DNA of 10,002 nt from an uncultured Mycoplasmatota bacterium (GCA_948469295.1 CAOKLK010000010.1:1-10002); one strand, 5' to 3'; shown: positions 1 to 5,540, counted from the first letter of the stretch. Made by a program: numbers and translations. Notes: generated by a model from the sequence alone, not told the origin.

Positions 1-219
1 ATCATATCCTGCTGCTCTTAGTAATTGTTCTAAAGATAAATCAAGTTCTTCAGCAATTTTTCTTAATACCTCTATATCAGGTTTCTTAACTTTTCCATTT
101 TCAAGATCATTTAAAGATGTATTGCTTAATCCTATTCTTCTTGCTAGTTCTCTTTGGGAAAAATTCTTTACATCTCTTCCACCTTCTATTAAAGTTTTTA
201 AAGTAAGTTCTTTATCCAT
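1..219 (-). CDS. XRE-family helix-turn-helix repressor (partial, C-terminus outside window)
   Basis: The reverse strand encodes 73 codons from ATG at 219 to the window edge without a stop. It begins MDKELTLKTLIEGGRDVKNF, followed by SQRELARRIGLSNTSLNDLE, the classic helix-turn-helix of Cro/CI (XRE) proteins (about residues 21 to 45), then a helix rich in E, L and K. A ribosome binding site AAGGAG lies at 233 to 228, 8 nt before the ATG. It is divergent from the DUF3173/repA operon with a palindrome between them, so it probably represses that operon and perhaps itself, controlling excision or mobilization. The family is clear; the target and trigger are inferred. Whether a C-terminal sensor or peptidase domain follows cannot be seen. 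Confidence 0.9.
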   Translation of the reverse strand, partial: MDKELTLKTLIEGGRDVKNFSQRELARRIGLSNTSLNDLENGKVKKPDIEVLRKIAEELDLSLEQLLRAAGYD

Positions 220-265
220 ATAAAATACTCCTTCGTTTATTAGAGTATAATATCATCCCATATTC

Positions 266-271
266 ATTATA
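266..271 (-). promoter_or_regulatory. Extended -10 box of the XRE repressor promoter
   Basis: On the minus strand TATAAT lies at 271 to 266, preceded by TG and one base (TGTTATAAT), an extended -10. No good -35 box lies 17 bp upstream, which extended -10 promoters tolerate. The predicted start leaves a leader of about 40 nt that includes the AAGGAG site. The same ATGTTATAATGAAT stretch recurs upstream of nifJ. Confidence 0.6.
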
Positions 272-291
272 ACATATCTTGTAAGTTTTTC

Positions 292-320
292 TTGACAATA
301 AAGTTTAATTATTGCATAGC
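292..320 (+). promoter_or_regulatory. Candidate promoter of the DUF3173/repA operon
   Basis: A perfect TTGACA -35 box lies at 292 to 297. The -10 region (313 to 320, TGCATAGC) matches consensus poorly, as is common for regulated promoters. Transcription would start near 325, right at the palindrome, so a bound repressor would block it. The -35 box is seen directly; the -10 assignment is uncertain. Confidence 0.5.
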
Positions 321-324
321 AGAA

Positions 325-344
325 TTGTAAGGTTAACCTTACAA
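325..344. promoter_or_regulatory. Perfect 20-bp palindrome, likely repressor operator
   Basis: TTGTAAGGTT is followed at once by its exact reverse complement AACCTTACAA. The palindrome sits between the divergent XRE repressor and the DUF3173 gene, over the expected transcription start and 6 bp before the AAAGGAGG ribosome binding site (351 to 358). XRE dimers bind such dyads. A half-site-like TTGTAAG also occurs at 279 to 285. The palindrome is seen directly; assignment to the adjacent XRE protein is inferred. Confidence 0.7.
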
Positions 345-364
345 GAACAGAAAGGAGGGATTAG

Positions 365-598
365 ATGACTGTTGAGGAAGCTTTAGAAATCGTTTCAAAA
401 CAATGGTGGAGTTTAGAAGATTTAATGAAGATTAGCCAAGTTGGTAGAAACTCTGCTCTAAAGATTAAAAGAAACATTAGAGAGAAACTAACTAAACAAG
501 GCTATATGGTTCCAAAGCATGTAGTACCTATGAAAGAAGTTGTTGATTATTTAGATATTAATATCAGTTATTTAGAATCTAGAATAAAGAAAGGATAG
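365..598 (+). CDS. DUF3173-like small excisionase-type DNA-binding protein
   Basis: The product is 77 residues. It starts at an ATG 6 nt after a strong AAAGGAGG site. The pattern of DLM, an alanine-rich basic helix with R/K residues (about residues 19 to 43), then KQGY and VPMKEVVDYL resembles DUF3173 proteins, which sit next to RepA and integrase genes in Firmicutes conjugative and mobilizable elements. Proteins of this size and position often act as recombination directionality factors or as a regulator, so an excisionase role is plausible but not shown. It is translationally coupled to the next gene: the AAAGGA site for repA (590 to 595) lies inside its last codons and its stop is 4 nt before the repA ATG. 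It is expected to be controlled by the divergent XRE protein through the palindrome upstream. Confidence 0.65.
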   Translation: MTVEEALEIVSKQWWSLEDLMKISQVGRNSALKIKRNIREKLTKQGYMVPKHVVPMKEVVDYLDINISYLESRIKKG

Positions 599-602
599 CG
601 AT

Positions 603-1560
603 ATGAAATTAATTGAAGAATTAGATACAAGCACAAAAAAAGACATCATAATCGAAGGATTAATGAGGTCTAAAGATGTTTATTTACTTGTATCAAAACC
701 TAAAGTGGGAAAGTCTATGTTGGCACTGCAACTTTCCTACTGTCTTTACCAATGGATTACCATTTTTAGGACACAAAGTAACTCTATCACCTGTCTTATA
801 TATTAGCACAGAGTCCGATTTTGGTCAATTACAGGACCGCTATAAAACATTAGGTCTAACTCCAAAAAAGGATTCTTTATTTATAATAGATAGAGATGGT
901 AAAACAAATATAAGCATATTCAATCACGATTGGAAAATTGCTGATTTTGCTGGTGATAAAACAACAAATAAATTAGTAATTATTGATATGCTTAAAGATA
1001 TGGATTTAGGTATCTCTTATGATATAAATGATTTTCAAGATGTAGCACAGAAGTTAATACTTAAGTTAAGAGAATTATGTGAGAAATATAATCTCACAAT
1101 ATTATTTACACATCACTTAAATAAAAGAAATGAAACATTAGGTAGCACAGCTTTTGATGCTTGTATAGATGGAAAAATAACTTTGTTTGAAACTAGAAAT
1201 GACCATAATCACTTAATTATGAAAGTAATTAATAGAGATTTTCCTAGATTTGATATAGATTTAAAAAGAAATGAAAATCAAACTTTTAAAATAAGTAATC
1301 CTGTTGAAGATGATGAACTTGATGAGAACTTAATATTTTTTATCAAATATGCATCATTAAAGCAAGATTTTGAATTTACTCCTACCAGTATTATTCATGA
1401 TGCTAAATTAAAAACAACAGCATTACGATTTGGAAGAATGCTAAATGCAAATATGGATTTATTACAAAGAGAAGGACTTCATATAACGAAGAATAGAACA
1501 AGTGATAAAAGAATTTATCGTTGTGTATATGAAGAACCTAATCTAGAAGATGATGAATAA
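603..1560 (+). pseudogene. RepA/AAA_25-type ATPase gene broken by a single-base frameshift
   Basis: Two overlapping frames together make one protein. The first (from ATG 603) encodes MKLIEELDTS and the Walker A motif SKPKVGKS (residues 31 to 38), then hits a TAG at 804 to 806 after the shift point. The second carries the rest: YISTESDFGQLQDR, Walker B KLVIIDML, the THHLNK motif with GSTAFDACIDG typical of RecA-like hexameric RepA (AAA_25) helicases, and a C-terminal winged-helix-like segment. Removing one T from the run at 745 to 747 restores LSYCL-TNGLPFLG and an uninterrupted protein of 318 residues ending at TAA 1560. Such proteins act in replication of plasmids and mobilizable elements. 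An inactivating mutation or a sequencing error is most likely. The site (CTT TAC C) resembles the prfB +1 slip site, but it has no in-frame stop or upstream Shine-Dalgarno, so programmed shifting is unlikely. Confidence 0.8.
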
Positions 1561-1695
1561 TCATCTTCTAAAAATAAGAACGAGGCACGTTTTGTTGCAA
1601 AGCAATGAAAGTGGCGATAGTGATTATTTTGGGATTTTTAAGGGTGTCCCCTTAAACTCACGATTGGGCTATGCCCTAGTGAGATAGGTCAATAA
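1561..1695. other. Structured gap upstream of the relaxase, candidate oriT
   Basis: This 135-bp gap holds no gene. It contains an 8-bp perfect stem with a 4-nt loop (1637 to 1644 with 1649 to 1656, TTTAAGGG/CCCTTAAA), directly followed by a second dyad: CTCAC (1657 to 1661) with GTGAG (1679 to 1683) around GGGC-TAT-GCCC (1666 to 1676). A smaller TTGC-AAA-GCAA dyad is at 1595 to 1605. MobV relaxases nick at inverted repeats just upstream of their own gene, so position and structure fit a transfer origin. There is no U-run, so neither stem is an intrinsic terminator. I do not see a clear match to the pMV158 nick sequence, so this is inference. Confidence 0.4.
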
Positions 1696-3021
1696 ATGAC
1701 CTCTACTACTAAAGGCACAAAAGCAAAGGAGGATAAAAGATTGTATGATGGCAAACAAGTAGTACGAGTAGTAACCCAATATAAGAAAGTTGACCTTTAT
1801 AATATCGGTGTTGAAATGAATGATAGAAAAGGCACAGGAAATTACGATATTGAACGAAGAGAATTTAATTATGAGTATGTATCTCTTACTCAAAATAACC
1901 TATATCAAGAAGTAAAAGCAAATTTAAAGAAAAGAAAAATAGAATATCTAGATAGACCTAATACTAATCTATTAAATGGTGTAACATTTACAAGTGGTCC
2001 TGAATTTTTTCAGTCACTTGGAATGAAATTTAAAGATAGCGGTAGAACCTATCATACTGGTGATAAAAAAGGACAAGCAGTAATGATTCCTGATATTAAA
2101 TCTAAAGAAGATATACCAAATGCTGTAACTTACTTTTTTGATTCTTGTATGGAATTTTTAAAAGACTATGTTGATGAAGAAAATATACTTCTTGCTCAAA
2201 TTTATTATGATGAAGATACTCCTCACCTACAAGCTTATTTCATTCCTGTTGTTAACAAAGTTAAAAGGAAATGCTTTGTAAAGGATAAAAATGGTAATGT
2301 CGTAAAAGAAGAAACAAAAAATAAAAAAGGCATAAATACTATTACTCCTAAATTACTTAGTGATGATAAAGGAAAAATTGTATATGAAGAAGTCGATTTC
2401 CTAAATTATGATCAATTTTGGAAAGATAGAGGTGGTAAAATATCTTCTGCACCAAATTTACAAATTAAATGTATGTATGAAACTCTATATTATTGTGGAC
2501 TTCGTAGAGGTGAAGCAAGAGGATTACAATGGAAAGATGTTAATTGGAGTGATAAAAGATTATCAGTTACAAAACAAGCAGTAACTCATGGATCTGAAAA
2601 TAGCACCTACTATGAATTAACAAAACCTAAAACGCAAAAAAGCAACAGGATCTTACCTATTGCAGAAATACTTTTTAGAGATTTAAAGCAATTATATGAA
2701 GAACAGAAACAATTTACTGAATTTAATGAAGAATGGTTTATATTTGGAAATTTCATTCCTATAACCTTCTATCAAATGAGGCATAAGAATGTAGAAATTG
2801 CTAGAGATGCTAATATCAAAAAAATAAGGTTACATGATTTTAGACACAGTTGTGCATCCTTACTAATCAACAACAATGCTAATATAGCAGTTGTATCTCA
2901 ATTCTTAGGACATGCATCAATAGAAGAAACACTTGATACTTATACACATTTGTTCAAAGATAAACTTTATGATGCTGTAAATACCATAAATAAACTAACT
3001 TATCCTGCACCTTCAATATAG
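1696..3021 (+). CDS. MobV relaxase N-terminus fused in frame to tyrosine integrase catalytic domain
   Basis: The frame encodes 441 residues. Residues about 20 to 248 are a MobV (Pre/Mob) relaxase domain: MNDRKGTGNYDIERREFNYE (41 to 60), YYDEDTPHLQAYFIPV (170 to 185), and LNYDQFWKDRGGK (236 to 248), after which the relaxase should continue but stops. From about residue 255 to the end it is a tyrosine recombinase catalytic domain with every expected residue: R270 (GLRRGEARGL), K312 in the beta hairpin, H380 and R383 (LHDFRH), H406 (GHASIEET) and the nucleophile Y416. The integrase arm- and core-binding domains and the relaxase C-terminus are missing. The simplest reading is a deletion joining adjacent mob and int genes in frame near 2440 to 2457. 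A stable chimeric protein or an assembly artefact are alternatives. The start follows a weak AGATAGG site. Whether it can recombine or nick is unknown. Confidence 0.8.
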   Translation: MTSTTKGTKAKEDKRLYDGKQVVRVVTQYKKVDLYNIGVEMNDRKGTGNYDIERREFNYEYVSLTQNNLYQEVKANLKKRKIEYLDRPNTNLLNGVTFTSGPEFFQSLGMKFKDSGRTYHTGDKKGQAVMIPDIKSKEDIPNAVTYFFDSCMEFLKDYVDEENILLAQIYYDEDTPHLQAYFIPVVNKVKRKCFVKDKNGNVVKEETKNKKGINTITPKLLSDDKGKIVYEEVDFLNYDQFWKDRGGKISSAPNLQIKCMYETLYYCGLRRGEARGLQWKDVNWSDKRLSVTKQAVTHGSENSTYYELTKPKTQKSNRILPIAEILFRDLKQLYEEQKQFTEFNEEWFIFGNFIPITFYQMRHKNVEIARDANIKKIRLHDFRHSCASLLINNNANIAVVSQFLGHASIEETLDTYTHLFKDKLYDAVNTINKLTYPAPSI

Positions 3022-3097
3022 GATTTTGGTAGTTGACTGGTAGTTGAAAGCAATAATTTATAAAATAATAATTTTAGAAACCCTTGTAAATTCAAGC
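3022..3097. other. Presumed right junction region of the element
   Basis: This AT-rich gap carries the two GGTAGTTGA repeats, then an imperfect dyad CTTG-TAAATT-CAAG (3083 to 3096) just before the terminator of the minus-strand small RNA. A core attachment site in or near the terminator would be typical for a tyrosine integrase, but the matching copy at the left end lies outside the window. No gene is visible here. Confidence 0.35.
3028..3047 (+). repeat. Two 9-bp direct repeats, candidate integrase arm sites
   Basis: GGTAGTTGA occurs at 3028 to 3036 and again at 3039 to 3047, an 11-bp period (one helical turn), starting 7 bp after the integrase stop codon. Short direct repeats at this place are commonly arm-type binding sites for the N-terminal domain of tyrosine integrases near the element end. 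That domain is absent from the fusion protein here. The repeats are seen; the role is inferred. Confidence 0.5.
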
Positions 3098-3130
3098 AAA
3101 AACAAAAAGTGAGCCAGCTTTCGCTGACTC
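3098..3130 (-). terminator. Intrinsic terminator for the minus-strand small RNA and recG
   Basis: Read on the minus strand, GAGTCAGC-GAAA-GCTGGCTC forms an 8-bp stem with one C/A mismatch and a GAAA tetraloop (3130 to 3111). It is followed by AC, TTTTT, G and TTTTT (3110 to 3098). It is the first terminator after recG and after the small RNA promoter, so it probably ends both transcripts. Confidence 0.8.
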
Positions 3131-3205
3131 TTCAGGGGGTTTTGGTTGATTCATTCTCACATTCAAATCGTAAGAATGAACTTGAGCATGATGTTCAATC
3201 ATGCT
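3098..3205 (-). ncRNA. Candidate small RNA downstream of recG (about 105 nt)
   Basis: A promoter on the minus strand (TTGACA at 3241 to 3236, 18-bp gap, TATTAT at 3217 to 3212) would start transcription near 3205. The transcript begins with a perfect 8-bp hairpin, AGCATGAT-TGAAC-ATCATGCT (3205 to 3185), then a second stem TTCATTCT/AGAATGAA with a 15-nt loop (3180 to 3150). Next comes an unpaired linker containing TCAACCAAAACCCCCTGAA (3151 to 3131) and then the intrinsic terminator. No open reading frame with a ribosome binding site is present. The C-rich single-stranded linker is the kind of seed used by Firmicutes small RNAs such as RsaE/RoxS, but I do not recognise this RNA as a named family. 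It could also be a processed 3' untranslated region of recG. Confidence 0.55.
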
Positions 3206-3211
3206 ATATAA

Positions 3212-3241
3212 ATAATATAATGAAAGATACTTCTTTGTCAA
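3212..3241 (-). promoter_or_regulatory. Promoter of the minus-strand small RNA
   Basis: A perfect TTGACA (3241 to 3236) is followed after 18 bp by TATTAT (3217 to 3212). It lies 17 nt beyond the recG stop codon, and no coding region follows on this strand before the terminator, so it should drive only the small RNA. Confidence 0.65.
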
Positions 3242-3257
3242 TGAAAAAATTGATATA

Positions 3258-5243
3258 TTAATTCATAAAATCAATTTTTTGTATCAACTGTAAGTAATAA
3301 CTGGAATTTAAATATTCTTTATTTTCCAAAAAGGATATCACATCCTCCTTCGCTTGCAAAAGAATTTTATAATCTCGTTTTAAATCTGCCATTTGAAAAC
3401 TCATATCCCCACTTTGATCAACGCCAAACAAATCTCCCTGTCCTCGCATTTCAAAATCCTTTTCACTAATATAAAAACCATCATTACTTTCTTCTAAGAC
3501 TTTTAATCTAGGAATATCTTGATTACTAATCAGATAACAATAACTTTGTAAATCATTTCTTCCAACACGTCCCCGTAATTGATGTAATGTTGCAAGTCCA
3601 AAACGTTCTGCATTAAATATAATCATCATAGTAGCGTTTCTAACATCTACTCCAACCTCAATTACAGTCGTAGAAATCAAAACATGAATAATACCATCTT
3701 CATACTGTTTCATAATTTCACTTTTTAAAGAAGATTTCATTTTACCATGCAAAACTGCAACTTGTACTCTACCTCGAAAAGCAATATCAAATTTTTCCTT
3801 CAGCTGATTAACATTATGCAACTCATCAGATTCACTTTCTTCAATAATAGGGGCCACCACATAAACTTGATGTCCTAATTTTATTTCCTCATAAATACTT
3901 CCTAATACTTCTTTTAATTCATTTTCCTTTTTTACTTTAGTAATCACTGGCCTTCTTCCACTTGGTTTTTTAGAAATCATACTAGTATCCATATCTCCAT
4001 ATATTGTAAGAGCATAAGTTCTCGGAATTGGAGTAGCACTCAAATATAAAACATCTGAGCGATACCCTTTATTTTGCAACATCTTTCGTTGATTTACCCC
4101 AAAACGATGCTGTTCATCTGTAACAACCAAACCTAAATTAGAAAAAACCACATTCTCAGTAAGCAAAGCATGTGTCCCAATGACTAAATCAACTTGTCCA
4201 GTCATAATAAGCTCCGTTACCCTCTTCTTTTCCCGAGCTTTCATATTTCCAACCAAAAGTTCAATATGAATTGAATATCCTTCAAAAGTTTTTAACAAAG
4301 ACAAATAATGTTGCGTAGCCAAAATCTCAGTCGGAGCCATTAAAACACTTTGATAGCCAGATAAAATATTAGCATACATCAAAATAGTTGCAACAATAGT
4401 TTTTCCACTCCCAACATCACCTAAAACCAAACGATTCATTCGCTTTTCACTTTTTAAATCTTGAAGTCCATCAAAAACTGCTTTCTCTTGATCACTTGTA
4501 AGTTGAAATGGTAACTTCGAAATAAAATCTTGAACTTTCTGATCATCAAAACTTCTCTGCAATCCAAATGATTTACTTTCCTTTTCCTTTAAATACATAA
4601 TTTTAAACATAAATTCAAAAAGTTCTTCATAAATAAGTCGCAATCTCGCTTGTTTAATTTCTTGAGTACTTTTCGGACAATGTAAATACAAAAGAGCTTC
4701 CATTTTTGAAATAAAATCATATCGTTCTAAAAAACTATTAGGAATTGCATCCAAAATAGAAACTGGTAAACGAAATGCTTCAAAAATCCATTTTTCTAAT
4801 TGAATATTCTTAACACCTTTTGTTAAATGATAAACTGGAATTATCTTTGGTTTCAAAATTGCATTTACTTTAATATCATTAGCAACAAAAGTATGTTTTT
4901 TAAAATTATATTTTCCAATTAAAGTAACTTCTTTTCCAATACTTAAACTAGTCTTCAAAAATGCTCGATTATATATAGAAACTTGTATTACTTCTTCACC
5001 TACTAAAGCTCGAAAACGAAGTAAATTAAAATTCTTTCGAATATAAGATGCTTTTGCTTCTGTTTCAATAATTGCATTCACTACCTGAATAGTATCTTCA
5101 TCAGAAATAAGACAACTAGCAGGATTTAAAAATTCATAACGATAAGGATAATAATGAAGTAAATCGTCTACTGTATAAATATTTAATTGTTCTAACAATT
5201 TGATTTGCTTCTCATTCAATCCTTTAATATTAGTCAAATCCAT
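3258..5243 (-). CDS. recG: ATP-dependent DNA helicase RecG
   Basis: The product has 661 residues, close to the usual RecG length of about 680. RecG remodels stalled replication forks and Holliday junctions in the cytoplasm. The N-terminal segment (IKGLNEKQIKLLEQLNIYTV onward) with HYYPYRYE and the following OB-fold wedge is typical. The helicase motifs are intact: Walker A GDVGSGKT (275 to 282), APTEILA, DEQH (376 to 379, followed by RFGVNQR), SATPIPRT (402 to 409), TTVIEVGVDV, and QLRGRVGR (555 to 562). The start is supported by GGAGAG 5 nt upstream (5254 to 5249) and a promoter close by. It is followed by the small RNA promoter and a shared terminator, and is not in an operon with nifJ. Nothing looks broken. 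Confidence 0.97.
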   Translation of the reverse strand: MDLTNIKGLNEKQIKLLEQLNIYTVDDLLHYYPYRYEFLNPASCLISDEDTIQVVNAIIETEAKASYIRKNFNLLRFRALVGEEVIQVSIYNRAFLKTSLSIGKEVTLIGKYNFKKHTFVANDIKVNAILKPKIIPVYHLTKGVKNIQLEKWIFEAFRLPVSILDAIPNSFLERYDFISKMEALLYLHCPKSTQEIKQARLRLIYEELFEFMFKIMYLKEKESKSFGLQRSFDDQKVQDFISKLPFQLTSDQEKAVFDGLQDLKSEKRMNRLVLGDVGSGKTIVATILMYANILSGYQSVLMAPTEILATQHYLSLLKTFEGYSIHIELLVGNMKAREKKRVTELIMTGQVDLVIGTHALLTENVVFSNLGLVVTDEQHRFGVNQRKMLQNKGYRSDVLYLSATPIPRTYALTIYGDMDTSMISKKPSGRRPVITKVKKENELKEVLGSIYEEIKLGHQVYVVAPIIEESESDELHNVNQLKEKFDIAFRGRVQVAVLHGKMKSSLKSEIMKQYEDGIIHVLISTTVIEVGVDVRNATMMIIFNAERFGLATLHQLRGRVGRNDLQSYCYLISNQDIPRLKVLEESNDGFYISEKDFEMRGQGDLFGVDQSGDMSFQMADLKRDYKILLQAKEDVISFLENKEYLNSSYYLQLIQKIDFMN

Positions 5244-5260
5244 AATATCTCTCCAATAAA

Positions 5261-5289
5261 ATTATACATCATTAAACAATTGTTCGCAA
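5261..5289 (-). promoter_or_regulatory. Likely recG promoter
   Basis: On the minus strand TTGCGA (5289 to 5284), a 17-bp gap and a perfect TATAAT (5266 to 5261) lie just upstream of recG. Transcription would start near 5254, which gives an unusually short leader that begins almost at the GGAGAG ribosome binding site. Confidence 0.6.
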
Positions 5290-5357
5290 CCTTTCTGAAA
5301 AGTTACTGGAAAAGAAACTGACAAATGAAAAAAACTTCATTTTTTTCTAAAAAAACA

Positions 5358-5386
5358 TTGACATTTCCTAGGGAATCAATTAGTAT
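5358..5386 (+). promoter_or_regulatory. Strong promoter of the plus-strand small RNA
   Basis: A perfect TTGACA (5358 to 5363), a 17-bp gap and TAGTAT (5381 to 5386) match the housekeeping promoter consensus closely. The predicted start (about 5393) is the first base of a perfect 9-bp hairpin. No plus-strand gene follows before the terminator at 5461 to 5497, so the promoter serves a non-coding transcript. Confidence 0.8.
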
Positions 5387-5392
5387 ATAAAT

Positions 5393-5497
5393 CACCAATT
5401 CACTTGTAGAAGGCGAATTGGTGCTAGTATCACACTAGTCAACCCCTTTTTATTCTTTTAGGAAGTTGTCTTCAGGGGGCAACTTCCATTTTTTTTT
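5393..5497 (+). ncRNA. Candidate orphan small RNA between recG and nifJ (about 105 nt)
   Basis: A consensus promoter and an intrinsic terminator bracket about 105 nt without a coding region. Stem 1 is CACCAATTC (5393 to 5401) with GAATTGGTG (5415 to 5423). Stem 2 follows directly, CTAGT-ATCAC-ACTAG (5424 to 5438), so the two could stack. A single-stranded linker TCAACCCCTTTTTATTC comes next, then the terminator hairpin with an 11-nt loop TCTTCAGGGGG. The loop AGGGG can pair with the linker CCCCU (a possible pseudoknot), or perfectly over 11 nt with the other small RNA of this window. It is convergent with nifJ and divergent from recG, so it is not a leader or riboswitch of either. I do not recognise a known family. 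Confidence 0.72.
5461..5497 (+). terminator. Intrinsic terminator of the plus-strand small RNA
   Basis: A perfect 8-bp stem GGAAGTTG/CAACTTCC (5461 to 5468 with 5480 to 5487) is followed by A and nine T residues (5489 to 5497). The loop of 11 nt with five G residues is unusually large and G-rich for a simple terminator. There is no T-run on the minus strand, so it is directional. Confidence 0.88.
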
Positions 5498-5500
5498 GCA

Positions 5501-5538
5501 AAAAAAAACAAAAAAACAAAGAAAAATCTTTGTTTTTT
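5501..5538 (-). terminator. AT-rich intrinsic terminator of nifJ
   Basis: On the minus strand, directly after the nifJ stop, a 12-bp stem AAAAAACAAAGA/TCTTTGTTTTTT with a TTTT loop (5538 to 5511) runs into a further T-rich tract (to 5501). It is weak in G/C but well placed, and it separates nifJ from the convergent small RNA terminator by only a few bases. Confidence 0.65.
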
Positions 5539-5540
5539 AT

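Larger units (their letters stand above)
1..3097. mobile_element. Right part of an integrated mobilizable element (degenerate)
   Basis: The gene set is typical of small integrative mobilizable elements of Firmicutes: XRE repressor, DUF3173/excisionase-like protein, RepA-type ATPase, MobV relaxase and tyrosine integrase, with the integrase at the end of the module. The left end is outside the window. The right end is placed by inference between the integrase stop (3021) and the terminator serving recG and the minus-strand small RNA (3098 to 3130). A frameshift in the ATPase gene and the in-frame fusion of relaxase and integrase suggest that the element is decaying, or is a deletion derivative of a larger one. 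I could not find both copies of an attachment site because only one end is visible. Confidence 0.75.

Noticed and set aside
246..251. TATAAT on the plus strand between the XRE gene and the operon
   Set aside because: No -35 box at the right distance and no use for it, since the TTGACA at 292 lies downstream; probably chance.
676..806. Treating the two overlapping frames in the ATPase region as two genes
   Set aside because: Each lacks half of one domain, the ATG at 676 has no ribosome binding site, and removal of one T joins them into a family-typical protein.
1669..1893. Minus-strand open frame of 74 codons opposite the relaxase start
   Set aside because: No ribosome binding site, fully overlaps the well-supported relaxase region on the other strand, and reads like an antisense shadow.
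5323..5346. AAATGAA/TTCATTT hairpin followed by T residues
   Set aside because: Only A/T-rich 7-bp stem, no gene upstream on the plus strand that needs a terminator, and recG starts divergently; probably chance in AT-rich DNA.
5393..5497. Riboswitch or leader element for a neighbouring gene
   Set aside because: The unit ends in its own terminator and the next gene on either side is on the opposite strand, so there is no downstream gene to control in cis.
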